A stretch of 64,000 bases of DNA from Chloroflexota bacterium (GCA_028873975.1 JAPPMO010000090.1:1989-65988), one strand, 5' to 3'. Shown: positions 1-9,654, counted from the stretch's first letter. Numbers and translations are program-made. Notes: generated by a model not told the origin, from the letters alone.

Positions 1-135
1 CCCCCGCCGGCGCCAAAACCCCAACATCTCCGGCGCGCCCCCTCAAATAACCATTCCATAAAACCCCCCCCCCCCGCAAAAAAAAAAACTTTTTTTTTTT
101 TTTTTGGGCCCCCCCCCCCCCCCCCCCCCACAACA
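1..135. other. Homopolymer-rich window edge, probable assembly artefact
   Basis: Runs of C, A, T, G and C again follow each other between about 64 and 129, including an A-run joined by one C to a T-run. Nothing else in the window has this composition. It looks like a low-quality contig end and should not be translated. Confidence 0.6.
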
Positions 136-154
136 GCAATCAGTCGAATTGTAT

Positions 155-175
155 GGGCGACATACCATGTCGCCC
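155..175. repeat. Perfect 21-bp-class palindrome upstream of the first permease
   Basis: GGGCGACAT and ATGTCGCCC arms flank a 3-base centre. The same palindrome in the other orientation occurs at 44742-44762. It belongs to the family of GGGCG-based hairpins found between genes throughout the window. It lies inside a possible N-terminal extension of the downstream gene and argues against that longer start. Confidence 0.7.
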
Positions 176-187
176 GCTCGAAACCCG

Positions 188-1141
188 ATGCTCCGCCGAA
201 AAAATAGCGACGATAACGACAGCCAAGAGCGCGCCGCCCACGTCAACCGCATTGACGCGGGCAGTTTTCCATTACTGCTGATTCTGCCCTCGATTGCGGT
301 TATCTTGCTGGTCGTGGCATTCCCTCTGCTTTATTCCTTATACGTCAGTTTTACGCCTTATGAGCTGCTGCGTCCCAACAGTTTGAAATTCACGCTGGGC
401 AAGGCGCTGCGCAATTATGATAAACTTTTGAATGACGCGATCTTTTGGCGCTCGCTGGGCAATACCATCATCTTCCTGGCGGTGTCGGTCAATTTGAGCT
501 ATGTCATCTCGCTGGCGCTGTCGCAATTGTTGGCCCGCGTCACGGTCGGGCAGAGCATCCTGCGCACGCTGCTGATGGTGCCGATGATGTTCGCGCCCAT
601 CCTGGTCGGCATGCAATTTCGCTGGTTTTTCAATGCCAATGTGGGTTTGGTCAACAATTTCCTGATCAGCGTCGGTTTGATAGAGGCGCAGGGACAGATC
701 GCCTGGCTGGTGGATGTGCCGCTGGGCATGATCACCATCATCCTGGCTTCAATCTGGATGAATATCCCGGTGCTGACGATCATCTTGCTGGCTGGCACCC
801 TGTCGCTGCCCGCCGAGACTTTTGAAGCGGCTGAAGTTGACGGGGCTTCGGGCTGGCAGAAATTCCGCTTCATTACCTTCCCGCTGCTGGCGCCATTCAG
901 CTACATCGCTTTGACGATCATGTCGCTGGATATCGCCCGCGCCTTTGATATCGTGCGCATCATGACCGATGGCGGTCCGGCGCGCCGCACCGAAATGCTC
1001 TGGACCTATATCACGCGGCTAGCCATCGAAGACACCAAATTCGGTTTGGGCAGCGCTATGTCCTGGATCACGGTGTCGCTATCGGTGCTGTTCACGCTCT
1101 ATTTCTTCCGCCAGTTAGTCAAAGCGAGGATTGTGCGATGA
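188..1141 (+). CDS. Carbohydrate ABC transporter permease (MalF/UgpA type)
   Basis: Inner-membrane subunit of a sugar-type ABC importer. It has six predicted hydrophobic helices, the first beginning at LLLILPSIAVILLVV, and the EAA loop that contacts the ATPase (EAAEVDGASGWQKFRFITFP). I chose ATG 188; ATG 167 lies inside a palindromic repeat and anything upstream would translate the homopolymer tract as poly-proline. The stop overlaps the next permease start as ATGA, so the two are translationally coupled. A binding protein would be expected upstream and is outside the window, or it is the signal-less protein at 9874. Substrate is not shown by the sequence; the context points to a deoxysugar or sugar acid. 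Confidence 0.88.
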   Translation: MLRRKNSDDNDSQERAAHVNRIDAGSFPLLLILPSIAVILLVVAFPLLYSLYVSFTPYELLRPNSLKFTLGKALRNYDKLLNDAIFWRSLGNTIIFLAVSVNLSYVISLALSQLLARVTVGQSILRTLLMVPMMFAPILVGMQFRWFFNANVGLVNNFLISVGLIEAQGQIAWLVDVPLGMITIILASIWMNIPVLTIILLAGTLSLPAETFEAAEVDGASGWQKFRFITFPLLAPFSYIALTIMSLDIARAFDIVRIMTDGGPARRTEMLWTYITRLAIEDTKFGLGSAMSWITVSLSVLFTLYFFRQLVKARIVR

Positions 1142-2007
1142 TCACGCGCAGCGTCGGTCCCAATCGCCGCCGCAACGAAATCATCTGGAATGCCGTCGCC
1201 TGGATCGTTTTGCTGGCTTTGGCCCTGCCTGCCTTCTGGATCATCATGACGGCTTTCCGCCCCAATATCGAAATCAATACTTTTCCGCCGGTCTGGATCC
1301 CGCAGCGGCTGACCCTGGAAGCCTATGCCAACATGTTCGGCTTGAACCCCGAAGTGCAGCAGCGGGTCGCCGTCGAAGCCTACTTGCGCAATTCGCTTTT
1401 GGCGGCTGGCGCCAGCACGATTGTCGCGGTATCGCTGGGCACGCTGGCTGGCTACGCATTCGCGCGCTTCCGCTTTCGCTTTCATACGGCGCTCTTCCTC
1501 GGCATTATGCTTTCGCGGGCGGTGCCCGGCGTCGCCTTGAGTTTGCCGCTCTTCCTGCTCTTTAACCGCGCCGGATTGACCAATAATGTCTTCGGCTTGG
1601 CATTTGTTTATGTGGCTGTCAATATCCCCTTCACCGCCTGGCTGATGGATGGCTTCTTCCGCCAGATCCCGCAGGAGCTGACCGAATCCGCTTATATTGA
1701 CGGCTGCGGTCACTGGTCGGCTTTCTGGCGCATTGAGCTGCCGCTCTCGCTGCCCGGCTTGGCGACGGCTGCCATCTTCGCGTTTCTGGCGGCCTGGAAC
1801 GAATTTCAGATCGTCAGCGTGCTGGCGCGCAATAACGCCGCCAAGACCTTCCCGCCCGGTCTCTTCGCCTTCACCGAGCAGTTCACGGTCGATTGGCGCG
1901 GCATGGCCGCCATGAGTGTGATCATGATGGTGCCGGCGGTCATCTTTGTCATCCTGGTGCAGCGCAACCTGGTCAGCGGGCTGACCTTCGGCGCGGTCAA
2001 GGGCTGA
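1138..2007 (+). CDS. Carbohydrate ABC transporter permease (MalG/UgpE type)
   Basis: Second inner-membrane permease, 289 residues, which pairs with the protein encoded just upstream (4 bp overlap). It has the typical N-terminal helix (IVLLALALPAFWIIMTAF), the EAA loop (ELTESAYIDGCGHWSAFWRIELP) and the usual C-terminal end GAVKG. Family members form a heterodimer and use a shared ATPase. No ATPase gene of this class lies nearby, which is common for CUT1-type systems served by an MsmK/UgpC-like ATPase encoded elsewhere. A dehydratase gene follows after 24 bp on the same strand, so transport and catabolism are probably cotranscribed. Confidence 0.9.
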   Translation: MITRSVGPNRRRNEIIWNAVAWIVLLALALPAFWIIMTAFRPNIEINTFPPVWIPQRLTLEAYANMFGLNPEVQQRVAVEAYLRNSLLAAGASTIVAVSLGTLAGYAFARFRFRFHTALFLGIMLSRAVPGVALSLPLFLLFNRAGLTNNVFGLAFVYVAVNIPFTAWLMDGFFRQIPQELTESAYIDGCGHWSAFWRIELPLSLPGLATAAIFAFLAAWNEFQIVSVLARNNAAKTFPPGLFAFTEQFTVDWRGMAAMSVIMMVPAVIFVILVQRNLVSGLTFGAVKG

Positions 2008-2031
2008 TGCTGCCAATAACTGGAGTGAGAC

Positions 2032-3150
2032 ATGAAAATTACCGATATCGAAATCCGCGTCTGCAAACACCAAGAATCCGTCATGGCCGAGGGCGAGATG
2101 CGCGATGTGCAAAGCTCCGACCTGCAATTCATCATGGTCAAACTGTCGACGGACGCGGGCATTGACGGCATCAGCATGGGCTTTGCGGGCATGGGCGCCG
2201 AGATGGCCGGTACAATTGCCGCCGACTCGCTCAAGCCCTTCTTCCTGGGCAAGGACGCGCTGGCGCGGGAAAAACACTGGCAGGACTTTCGGCGTTACGA
2301 TCGCTTCTGGCACTTCCCGCCGATTTATTCTTACGGTCCCTTTGATATCGCGCTTTGGGATATTGCCGGCAAGATCGCCGATCTCCCGCTATACAAATTG
2401 CTGGGGCACTATCGCGAAAAAGTGCCGACCTACGTCAGTTCGCTGTTCCTGGATTCGCCAGGGGACTATGCCGATCAAGTAGCCGAATTCAAGCAGCAGG
2501 GTTTTCACGGCTACAAGCTGCACCCGCCGGGCGAGTACAACGAGGCGCTGGAAGCGTATCGCTTGTGCCGCGAGCAAGTCGGCGACGACCCGCACTTCAA
2601 GTTGATGGCGGATCCGGTCACGGCGCATCTCTATTACGATGAGGCTTTGCGCATGGGACGGGAACTGGAAAAGCTGAACTATCACTGGTTCGAGGAGCCG
2701 CTCTACGATGTCGACTTTCATGGCTTGCGGCGGCTGGCGCGCGACCTGGATATTCCCATCGCCGGCACCGAGGTGCTGGCTGGCTCGCACTATTCAACGG
2801 CGGAATGTATCGCCAGCGGCGTGGTCGACATCGTGCGCAGCGACGTCTCCTGGAAGGGCGGCGTGACCGCCTTGATGAAAACGGCGCACCTGGCCGAGTC
2901 CTTTGGCATCCGCTGCGAAGTGCATACCGCTGTCTATCCCGCCCTGGATATCGTCAATTTGCACTGCTGCTGCGCCATCGCCAATTGCGAATTCTTCGAA
3001 GCCTTGATCCCCAGCACACTGATGAGACTGGGCGTCAAGAACCCGATTCAGATAGACGCCGAGGGCTACGCCCATCCGCCGCAGGGCGCTGGCACGGGCA
3101 TCGAATGGGATTGGGATTTCATTGAGGACGCGACAATTTCGGTGCATTAA
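2032..3150 (+). CDS. Mandelate racemase/muconate lactonizing family sugar-acid dehydratase
   Basis: Enolase-superfamily enzyme of 372 residues, expected to abstract the proton next to a carboxylate and dehydrate a sugar acid to a 2-keto-3-deoxy acid. Visible active-site residues: Lys162-Leu-His164 at the place of the family's Lys-x-Lys, metal ligands Asp194, Glu221 or Glu222 (WFEEP) and Glu247 (GTE), then Asp271 and His298 (EVHTA). The Lys-x-His variant separates it from classical mandelate racemase and prevents a precise substrate call. ATG 2032 follows a GAGTGAG ribosome site. It lies behind two permeases and faces a rhamnose-mutarotase-type gene, which supports a role in deoxysugar acid breakdown such as rhamnonate or fuconate. 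Confidence 0.85.
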   Translation: MKITDIEIRVCKHQESVMAEGEMRDVQSSDLQFIMVKLSTDAGIDGISMGFAGMGAEMAGTIAADSLKPFFLGKDALAREKHWQDFRRYDRFWHFPPIYSYGPFDIALWDIAGKIADLPLYKLLGHYREKVPTYVSSLFLDSPGDYADQVAEFKQQGFHGYKLHPPGEYNEALEAYRLCREQVGDDPHFKLMADPVTAHLYYDEALRMGRELEKLNYHWFEEPLYDVDFHGLRRLARDLDIPIAGTEVLAGSHYSTAECIASGVVDIVRSDVSWKGGVTALMKTAHLAESFGIRCEVHTAVYPALDIVNLHCCCAIANCEFFEALIPSTLMRLGVKNPIQIDAEGYAHPPQGAGTGIEWDWDFIEDATISVH

Positions 3151-3154
3151 GGGC

Positions 3155-3174
3155 GCGGGGCGACGCCTCCCCGC
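3155..3174. terminator. GC hairpin between convergent genes
   Basis: GCGGGG pairs with CCCCGC across an 8-base loop, directly after the stop of the dehydratase and before the convergent mutarotase stop. There is no strong T-tract, so termination is likely but not certain. Confidence 0.4.
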
Positions 3175-3206
3175 CCAAACAGCGGGCGCTGCTGCGCCTG
3201 GCTGGC

Positions 3207-3530
3207 TTAATCTGTATGGAAGACCTCGTCAAGCGTTTTCCACCATTCGCCCTCGGCTCGGTCGGGCACGGGTTCCTGCATGGGCATGCAGATATCCCAC
3301 CACTTCTGAGTCGTCTCATCGGCCGCCATCTTTGCCATATCGGCTTCAAAGTCGTCGCCATGATATTCCATGTAGGCAAAAAGCAGATCGCCATAGTGGA
3401 AAATCGAATAGTTGCGGATGTTGCATTCTTCGATCTTCTTGAGCACGCCGGGCCAGGTATTGGCATGCAGTTCCGTATATGCTTCCAAATGCTCTTTTTT
3501 GATGCCGATCACTTGTCCAAACCGTTGCAT
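3207..3530 (-). CDS. rhaM: L-rhamnose mutarotase family protein
   Basis: A 107-residue protein matching the length and pattern of the RhaM/YiiL family, small dimeric alpha-beta barrel enzymes that interconvert alpha and beta anomers of L-rhamnose. Family features that can be seen: the opening MQRFGQVIGIKKEHLEAY, the ELHANTWPGVL segment with the conserved His and Trp, the NYSIF stretch, and the C-terminal WWKTLDEVFHTD. Members of the same family also act on other sugars or have unassigned roles, so the substrate is inferred. It is the last gene of a minus-strand group with the MaoC protein and CoA-transferase, with about 90 bp to the MaoC gene. Confidence 0.85.
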   Translation of the reverse strand: MQRFGQVIGIKKEHLEAYTELHANTWPGVLKKIEECNIRNYSIFHYGDLLFAYMEYHGDDFEADMAKMAADETTQKWWDICMPMQEPVPDRAEGEWWKTLDEVFHTD

Positions 3531-3615
3531 GTCGCTCTCCTAATTTGTCGCTGCTAACTGAATCCGCAAATGCGCTCCATATTGCAAGAGCCAATGCGGT
3601 TCGTCCGCGAGGATC

Positions 3616-4134
3616 CTATCCGCTGCCGCCCTTGGAATTGAAGTTCTCCGGATGGCGATATTTCACCGTCTGCAGGTGCTCGCAATATAGAGCCAGCACG
3701 CCTTCGTTTTTGTATACCTCGTAACTGACTTTGACCAGACCCATCTCCGGGTATTTCGGTTCCTTGCTCAGTTGCGTGCGCACGGTGTAGATGGTATCGC
3801 CAATGAAAACCGGCTTGATGAAGCGCAGCTTGTCATAGCCATAGCTGAAAGTGTGAATGTTGTTATGCGCCATCAAGCCCAAGCCAATGCTGAAAACCAT
3901 CGAACCGGCGACTAGCCGCTTGTCGAAGATGCCTTCGTCCCGCGCGAATATCTCATCGGCGACATAGGGGTGCATATCGAGCACGATGGCGTTAAAGATC
4001 ATGCACTCGCCTTCGGAAAGCGTGCGCCGTATCGATTTGATCTTGGCGCCAATCTCGAAGTCCTCGTACATCCAGGTTTCGGTATTAAACAGGGGCAGGT
4101 CTTTGTGCATTTCAACAGGTGTATTTTCCGGCAT
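3616..4134 (-). CDS. MaoC-like dehydratase-fold protein lacking the catalytic His
   Basis: Hot-dog fold protein of 172 residues. The second half, [19 protein letters not shown], is nearly the same as in the MaoC protein encoded at 9154-9612, so the two are paralogues. The hydratase-2 active-site motif reads LDMHPYVAD here: Asp53 is kept but the position of the catalytic His holds Val58. It may bind acyl-CoA without hydrating it, or act as the inactive half of a heterodimer. ATG 4134 follows a strong AAGGAGGG site; the reading frame extends a little further upstream but that would overlap the CoA-transferase. The CoA-transferase gene ends 11 bp upstream, forming an operon. Confidence 0.75.
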   Translation of the reverse strand: MPENTPVEMHKDLPLFNTETWMYEDFEIGAKIKSIRRTLSEGECMIFNAIVLDMHPYVADEIFARDEGIFDKRLVAGSMVFSIGLGLMAHNNIHTFSYGYDKLRFIKPVFIGDTIYTVRTQLSKEPKYPEMGLVKVSYEVYKNEGVLALYCEHLQTVKYRHPENFNSKGGSG

Positions 4135-4144
4135 GGGTCCCTCC

Positions 4145-5293
<1,149 letters not shown>

Positions 5294-5330
5294 AATGGCC
5301 CTGTTCTCCTCGTAACGCGCCGTGATTCTG

Positions 5331-5371
5331 TTTTGCTTGCAAAAACACTTTTTGTATGTAAAATATAGTCA
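5331..5371 (-). promoter_or_regulatory. Conserved 41-bp promoter/operator element, copy 1
   Basis: About 34 of 41 positions are identical to 9773-9813 read in the matching orientation. It contains the palindrome TTTTGCTTGCAAAA at 5331-5344 and a second A/T-rich half further on. Relative to the CoA-transferase promoter it starts at the -10 box and extends into the early transcribed region, the place for a repressor. The IclR-family gene at 8290-9102 is the obvious candidate regulator, by inference. Confidence 0.7.
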
Positions 5372-5390
5372 GCAAAATCAGATCTGTCAA
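5362..5390 (-). promoter_or_regulatory. Sigma70-type promoter of the CoA-transferase operon
   Basis: On the minus strand TTGACA (5390-5385) and TATATT (5367-5362) are separated by exactly 17 bases. The same boxes and spacing recur upstream of the binding-protein gene at 9754-9782. The start codon is about 70 bases downstream. Confidence 0.72.
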
Positions 5391-5441
5391 ATCGAAATTC
5401 GCGCGCCGCCGCGGCGGGCGGGAGCCAGCGGGGAGGCAAGC

Positions 5442-6287
5442 ATGCTCAGAGTTGATACCCACCAGCATTTTTGGAACCTTGACGAAGTGGCGTACCCTTG
5501 GCTGGTTCCCGCTTATGGACCGATCTACCGCAATTTTGACGCCGCGGAATTGGCGCCTCAGTTGGCGGCATCCGGCGTCGACAAGACTATCATCGTGCAA
5601 GCGATGGATTCTTACGCCGATACCGACTCGATGCTGGCGATCGCGGACGAAGAGGACTGGGTGGCTGGCGTGGTCGGCTGGGCGCCGCTGCATGACCCCG
5701 CCGAGGCTGACAGAAAGCTGGATGAGTATGCGCGGAACCCCTATTTCAAAGGCATGCGCCATTTGATCCACGAAGAGAGCAATCCCGACTGGGTCATCCA
5801 GAAACAGGTGATCGAAGGTTTGCAGTTGCTGGCGGACCGAGACTTGACCTTTGATGTGGTGGCGGTGTTCCCCAATCATCTCAAGCATGTGCCGGCGCTG
5901 GTTGAACATGCGCCCAACCTGAAAATGGTCATCGACCATCTGGCGAAGCCGCCGCTGGACGAAGCCGAGCGCGCGGTCTGGCGCGAACAAATGACCGCCG
6001 CTGCCGAAAGCCCGAATGTCTTTGCCAAGTTGTCCGGCTTGAACACGGTCACGTCCGATTTCGAGAACTGGACCTACGAGGATATCAAACCGCTTATCGA
6101 CTTCGCCATTGAGCAATTCGGCGTCGACCGGCTCATGTTCGGCAGCGATTGGCCCGTGGCTGTGCTGGCTGGGGATTACGCCAAGGTCTGGGAGGAAACC
6201 AATCGAGCCATTGCCGATTTGTCCGATGCGGAAAAGGACGCCTTGCTGGGCGGCACGGCGAACAGCTTTTACAATCTCGGTTTGTAG
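5442..6287 (+). CDS. Amidohydrolase 2 family lactonase (L-fucono/L-rhamnono-lactonase type)
   Basis: A 281-residue TIM-barrel metal hydrolase of the COG3618 type. It begins with the metal-binding DTHQHFWN motif (His-x-His), has HLAKPPLD in the middle and MFGSDWPVA near the end, where the Asp activates water. Family members open sugar lactones such as L-fuconolactone or L-rhamnonolactone; others hydrolyse related ring esters. ATG 5442 is preceded by GGGAGGC; an upstream in-frame ATG would place the divergent promoter region inside the gene. Divergent from the CoA-transferase operon and probably under the same operator. With the dehydratase at 2032 it would give lactone, then acid, then 2-keto-3-deoxy acid. 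Confidence 0.82.
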   Translation: MLRVDTHQHFWNLDEVAYPWLVPAYGPIYRNFDAAELAPQLAASGVDKTIIVQAMDSYADTDSMLAIADEEDWVAGVVGWAPLHDPAEADRKLDEYARNPYFKGMRHLIHEESNPDWVIQKQVIEGLQLLADRDLTFDVVAVFPNHLKHVPALVEHAPNLKMVIDHLAKPPLDEAERAVWREQMTAAAESPNVFAKLSGLNTVTSDFENWTYEDIKPLIDFAIEQFGVDRLMFGSDWPVAVLAGDYAKVWEETNRAIADLSDAEKDALLGGTANSFYNLGL

Positions 6288-6295
6288 TCTAAGTC

Positions 6296-6700
6296 TTAGG
6301 CTGTAGCTGGAGGGACGGCTTCCGCCTGCTCGTCGCGTATTTCAAGTCTGCCTTCAATGCGCGCCAGTCGCTGCCTGGCATCGTCGACTTTGGATTCGAT
6401 TCTACGGATGTCTCCCCGCATTTCAGCATTTTCAGCCTTTAGTTCGCGGCGTGTTTCGACGTTTACCGTTCTGACTTCGGCAATATCATTCTTCAACTCC
6501 GTTCTGACTTCGGCAATATCACTCTTCAACTCCGTTCGGACTTCGGCAATATCGCTCTTTAGTTCGCGTCGCGTATTGGCATTATCTTGCTTCAGTTCTT
6601 TGCGCAGGGCATCAATTTTGACGTCTAATCGCCAAACTACTGCGAGCACAGCAAAGATCGTAACCACAATATCCAATGACAGGGAATTGTCTAACTGCAT
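6296..6700 (-). CDS. Small membrane-anchored tandem coiled-coil protein
   Basis: A 134-residue protein with one N-terminal hydrophobic segment (IVVTIFAVLAVVW, about residues 10-24) followed by a long charged helix built from 11-residue units of the type RTELKSDIAEV, at least three of them nearly perfect. The repeats are also repeated in DNA around 6470-6560. Same architecture as the proteins at 32179-32643 and 59525-59944. ATG 6700 has a perfect AAGGAG site and a good promoter lies just upstream. No catalytic domain is visible. Function unknown; a scaffold or membrane-linked spacer is possible, and it could also resemble DUF1640-type coiled coils. Confidence 0.75.
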   Translation of the reverse strand: MQLDNSLSLDIVVTIFAVLAVVWRLDVKIDALRKELKQDNANTRRELKSDIAEVRTELKSDIAEVRTELKNDIAEVRTVNVETRRELKAENAEMRGDIRRIESKVDDARQRLARIEGRLEIRDEQAEAVPPATA

Positions 6701-6726
6701 TATCTGCTCCTTGGCATACGAACAGC

Positions 6727-6754
6727 ATTATATCTTACAACGGCGTGTTTTCAA
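6727..6754 (-). promoter_or_regulatory. Promoter of the coiled-coil gene at 6296-6700
   Basis: Minus-strand TTGAAA (6754-6749), a 16-base spacer and TATAAT (6732-6727), about 27 bases before the start codon. A very short leader would result. Confidence 0.6.
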
Positions 6755-6768
6755 ATTTCTGTTTCACA

Positions 6769-6863
6769 TATTTAATGAACCGCGATCTGCGGTAGCCGAG
6801 CAAGTTTTTATTTTGTGTGAGCGCGGTAGCCCAAATTCGCCGGTTACGCGCCGAGCGGCTTTG
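6769..6863. repeat. Dispersed ~90-bp repeat (family C), copy 1
   Basis: Shares TTTAAT, an ACCGC-GATCT-GCGGT hairpin, TTTTGTGTGAGCG, GTAGCCCAAATTCGCCGGTTAC and GCGCCGAGC with copies at 24346-24436, 44274-44364, 9655-9734, 62629-62700 and more weakly 20391-20449. It ends exactly at the 3' end of the oxidoreductase gene. Confidence 0.75.
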
Positions 6864-6864
6864 A

Positions 6865-7941
6865 TTATGGCAGCGGGGTTCCGCCTCCCGCGCTGGAGAT
6901 GTAAGCCGCTTCGACAGTCGCCATCGTTTCGATGGCGTCCTCCACCGATGTCGGCAGAACATCCGCCTCGCCACTGACATAGCGCATCAAGCTGGCCATC
7001 GTCCCGATGAATGCCTCCGGGAACCAAGAGCCTTCGATATCGAGCGACTGCCATTCGGGCTGCGCTTGGCCATCCAACAGAACATACTCGAAGCGGTCTG
7101 GCACGCCGTGCGGGTAATTCATGTTCAAGCCGGCGCGGATCTGGATCGCGCCCTTGGTCCCTTCGAACTTGACGTAGGATTGCTGCTTTTCCGGCCCATA
7201 GGCGTGGCTGTGATTTGTCATCACGTTGACGCGCGGGTTCTCGCCGTAATCCATGATGATCATTGAACGGACGCCGCCTTTCAACTCCGGCGCCGATGGG
7301 TGGCTCATCGTCTTGGCATATACTGATGTCGGACTGCCGCAGAAGGACCGCACCAGATCGACATAATGGATGCTGTGATAGAGGATTTCGACGCGGGGCA
7401 GGGGAAAGAGGAAGCCCCACAGGTGCCAGGGCGTATTGCACTGTACGCGGAATTCCATATCGCAGAGTTCGCCAATCAGACCCTGACTTATCATATCGCG
7501 CGCGGCGATGACGAAGGGCGCGAAGCGCAATTGGAAATTGATGGCAGCCACCAGGTTTCTCTCGCGGCAAAGCTCGAGGATCTCCCGCGCCTGCGCCAGG
7601 TCTTCGCCCAGGGGTTTTTGAATGAGAAGCGCGCGTCCCGCCGGGATTTCGCGGGTGATTTCCTTGATGGCGCTGCCCGGCACCGCCACATCAAAGACAG
7701 CATTGTCCGGCGCCATTGCGATCGCCTCGCCGAGCGACTCATAGATCCGCGGGATGGCGAACTTGTCCTTCATCATAGCGGCGCGCTCGGCGTCGATATC
7801 GAAGCCGCCGACCACCTCGAAGCCCGCGCTGCGATAAGCCGGATAATGGGCGTCGTGTACGATGCCGCCCAAGCCGATGCTCACGATCGGGGGCGCTTTT
7901 TCCGGCAGGAGCGCTTTTTGTCGAACACTGAATGGAGGCAT
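6865..7941 (-). CDS. Gfo/Idh/MocA family oxidoreductase
   Basis: A 358-residue NAD(P)-dependent dehydrogenase of the glucose-fructose oxidoreductase/inositol dehydrogenase superfamily. The Rossmann fingerprint IGLGGIVHDAHYPAY is near the N-terminus, the EKP motif is present as IQKPLGED, and the EILYHSIHYVDLVR helix carries the family's catalytic His. The Gln in place of Glu of EKP is a mild deviation. AAGGAATA precedes ATG 7941. The gene stands alone, with the IclR gene about 350 bp upstream. It could supply the sugar dehydrogenase step before the lactonase at 5442, but this is inference. Confidence 0.85.
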   Translation of the reverse strand: MPPFSVRQKALLPEKAPPIVSIGLGGIVHDAHYPAYRSAGFEVVGGFDIDAERAAMMKDKFAIPRIYESLGEAIAMAPDNAVFDVAVPGSAIKEITREIPAGRALLIQKPLGEDLAQAREILELCRERNLVAAINFQLRFAPFVIAARDMISQGLIGELCDMEFRVQCNTPWHLWGFLFPLPRVEILYHSIHYVDLVRSFCGSPTSVYAKTMSHPSAPELKGGVRSMIIMDYGENPRVNVMTNHSHAYGPEKQQSYVKFEGTKGAIQIRAGLNMNYPHGVPDRFEYVLLDGQAQPEWQSLDIEGSWFPEAFIGTMASLMRYVSGEADVLPTSVEDAIETMATVEAAYISSAGGGTPLP

Positions 7942-8289
7942 AGCATATTCCTTCTAGCTAGTGAGTCCAAGCAAATAAAGCGAGAGACTAGGAGCCAGTG
8001 GGGCGGCTTGCTGGAGTCTGTTGAAATTCTACCCCATCCCCCGGCCCCTTCCCCATTGCAATGGAGAAGGGGAGCTTGGTATGCCGTTTTGAGCCCTTTA
8101 AGCCCCTCTCCCCTTATGCGCCACGTAGCCACTGGCGGTCGGGGAAGGGTTTGGCTGGGGGTGAAAGTGTTTTTTTCAACGGAGTCCGCTGAGCCGCCCG
8201 TTTTCATTGACCTTCTATTCGCGGGCGTTTCAGCGAAACGCCCCTACACACTATTGCGTATCCCTTGCTCAGCGCGCTGTTGGTCTGGA
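7942..8289. repeat. Gene-free stretch with palindromic repeats
   Basis: Holds a near-perfect hairpin at 8045-8072 built on CCCCTTC/GAAGGGG around ATTGCAAT, a pyrimidine-rich block to about 8115, and a GGGCGTTTC-AGC-GAAACGCCC hairpin at 8223-8243 followed by CCTACA. Both hairpin types recur elsewhere in the window. No open frame here looks like a gene. Confidence 0.65.
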
Positions 8290-9102
8290 TCAGACTGCGT
8301 CCGCCAGCAAGGTCGGCTTTTCCAAGCCATAACTCAAGCCGGCGCGTTCGTTGATCTGACGCGCGCACTGGCGCAAAGCCGCGACCACTTTGTGCGGCTC
8401 GCTGCTTTGGCGGGTGGCCGTCAATTGCGTGACGGCAATCGCCGCCGTCACCCCCACATCCGGGTTGCCCACCAAGACGGCGGTATCCTTCATGCCGATG
8501 AAGGATTCGTCCACAGCGCTTGAAATGCCGCTGCGGCGGATATCAGCGACGCGCCGCCAAAAGAGCTCGCGTTCGCCAGCGCTCATCGCGCAGTAGTCGG
8601 GATCCTGTTCCAGTGTCATTTCGATGCTGCTATCGGGCATGGCGGAAAGCAATAAGCGCCCCGAAACCGTCCGCGTCAGCGGGAAGGTCGCGCCAACCGA
8701 GACGATGATCTGCACCTTCTCCGGGCTTTCTACCTGTCCGACGACCAGCAACTGCCGCTGCTGCAGTATGCTGATATGGCAGGATTCGCGGATCGCCCAA
8801 GCCAGTTCTTGCATGGGCGGATCGGCCACTTGCAGCAGATGTTCCAGCGGCGAATGTCGGTTTGCCAATTCAAAGAGCTTCAGCGTCAGCATGTACTTGC
8901 CCGAGACATCGTCCTTGATCACAAAGCCGCTTTCCGCCAGGCAGGTCATGGTGCGGAAGAGCTGGCTGGTGCTGTTCTCGGTCTTTTCCGAAATCTGGGA
9001 TAGCGAAAGCGGCTCGGATGCTTCGGCAAGCAGTTCCAGAACAGCCAACCCTTTTTCCAAAGCCGGGACACTGTAATTGGGGGGCGCTTTTTGCTCGTTC
9101 AT
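8290..9102 (-). CDS. IclR family transcriptional regulator
   Basis: A 270-residue regulator with an N-terminal winged helix (about 10-75: VPALEKGLAVLELL, then SLSQISEKTENSTSQLFRTM as the recognition region) and a C-terminal IclR effector domain (VGATFPLTRTVSGRLLLS and GISSAVDESFIGMKDTA). Family members bind small organic acids and usually repress a neighbouring catabolic operon. It lies between two catabolic gene groups whose promoters share a 41-bp element, so it is the most likely local regulator of both. MaoC gene 9154-9612 is upstream on the same strand after 51 bp and probably cotranscribed. Confidence 0.9.
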   Translation of the reverse strand: MNEQKAPPNYSVPALEKGLAVLELLAEASEPLSLSQISEKTENSTSQLFRTMTCLAESGFVIKDDVSGKYMLTLKLFELANRHSPLEHLLQVADPPMQELAWAIRESCHISILQQRQLLVVGQVESPEKVQIIVSVGATFPLTRTVSGRLLLSAMPDSSIEMTLEQDPDYCAMSAGERELFWRRVADIRRSGISSAVDESFIGMKDTAVLVGNPDVGVTAAIAVTQLTATRQSSEPHKVVAALRQCARQINERAGLSYGLEKPTLLADAV

Positions 9103-9153
9103 TGTTGATTTGGACTGATTGATTTCTGTCCGTACTGTGCTTTTCTTGCCGAG

Positions 9154-9612
9154 TCAGCCGCTTTCCGCGCCTTCCTTGCGTTGGACCAGATACAAATGCT
9201 GGCAAGCAAGCACGATCTTGTCATGCTGGTTAAAGACCTCGACCTGCTCAACGACATAACCATGATCGGGACGCTTGGGATAATCGCGCTTTTCGCTGAT
9301 GGTCGCCTTGACCGTGATGGTATCGCCGATGAAAACGGGCCGAATGAAACGGACGCGGTCGTATCCGTAGGAGAAGGCGACGGGATTAATCTCGTTGGCC
9401 GTCATGCCGATGGCGACGCAGAGGATCAAGGTGCCATGCGCCACGCGCTCCTTGAATACCTGGGTCTTGACCCACTCGGCATCCATGTGGTGCGGGAAAA
9501 AATCCCCGGTTTGCCCGGCATGCAGCACGATATCGGCTTCAGTGATCGTTCTGCCAAAGGTCTCGCGGCTGTCCCCGATCTGGTAGTCTTCGAAATAGCT
9601 GGTCTTGATCAT
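9154..9612 (-). CDS. MaoC family dehydratase, catalytic residues intact
   Basis: A 152-residue hot-dog fold protein with the hydratase-2 motif GDFFPHHMD: Asp37 and His42 form the expected catalytic pair for (R)-specific hydration of enoyl-CoA. Its [19 protein letters not shown] segment marks it as a paralogue of the protein at 3616-4134, which has lost the His. ATG 9612 is preceded by AGGAAG. It is followed on the same strand by the IclR gene and is divergent from the binding-protein gene at 9874. Likely acts on the CoA thioester formed by the class III transferase; the real substrate is unknown. Confidence 0.87.
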   Translation of the reverse strand: MIKTSYFEDYQIGDSRETFGRTITEADIVLHAGQTGDFFPHHMDAEWVKTQVFKERVAHGTLILCVAIGMTANEINPVAFSYGYDRVRFIRPVFIGDTITVKATISEKRDYPKRPDHGYVVEQVEVFNQHDKIVLACQHLYLVQRKEGAESG

Positions 9613-9654
9613 CAGCGCTTCCTGTCTTTCGCTTTTATATGATAGATCGCCAGG

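Noticed and set aside
104..187. Upstream extension of the first permease beginning with a poly-proline stretch
   Set aside because: It translates the homopolymer artefact and a palindromic repeat; ATG 188 gives a normal N-terminus.
1099..2313. A 404-codon open frame on the minus strand over the permease and dehydratase genes
   Set aside because: It is the antisense shadow of well-supported genes, with low-complexity Gln/Arg/His composition and no recognisable domain. Similar long antisense frames at 3986-5035, 5037-6116, 15519-16589 and 37034-38104 were rejected for the same reason.
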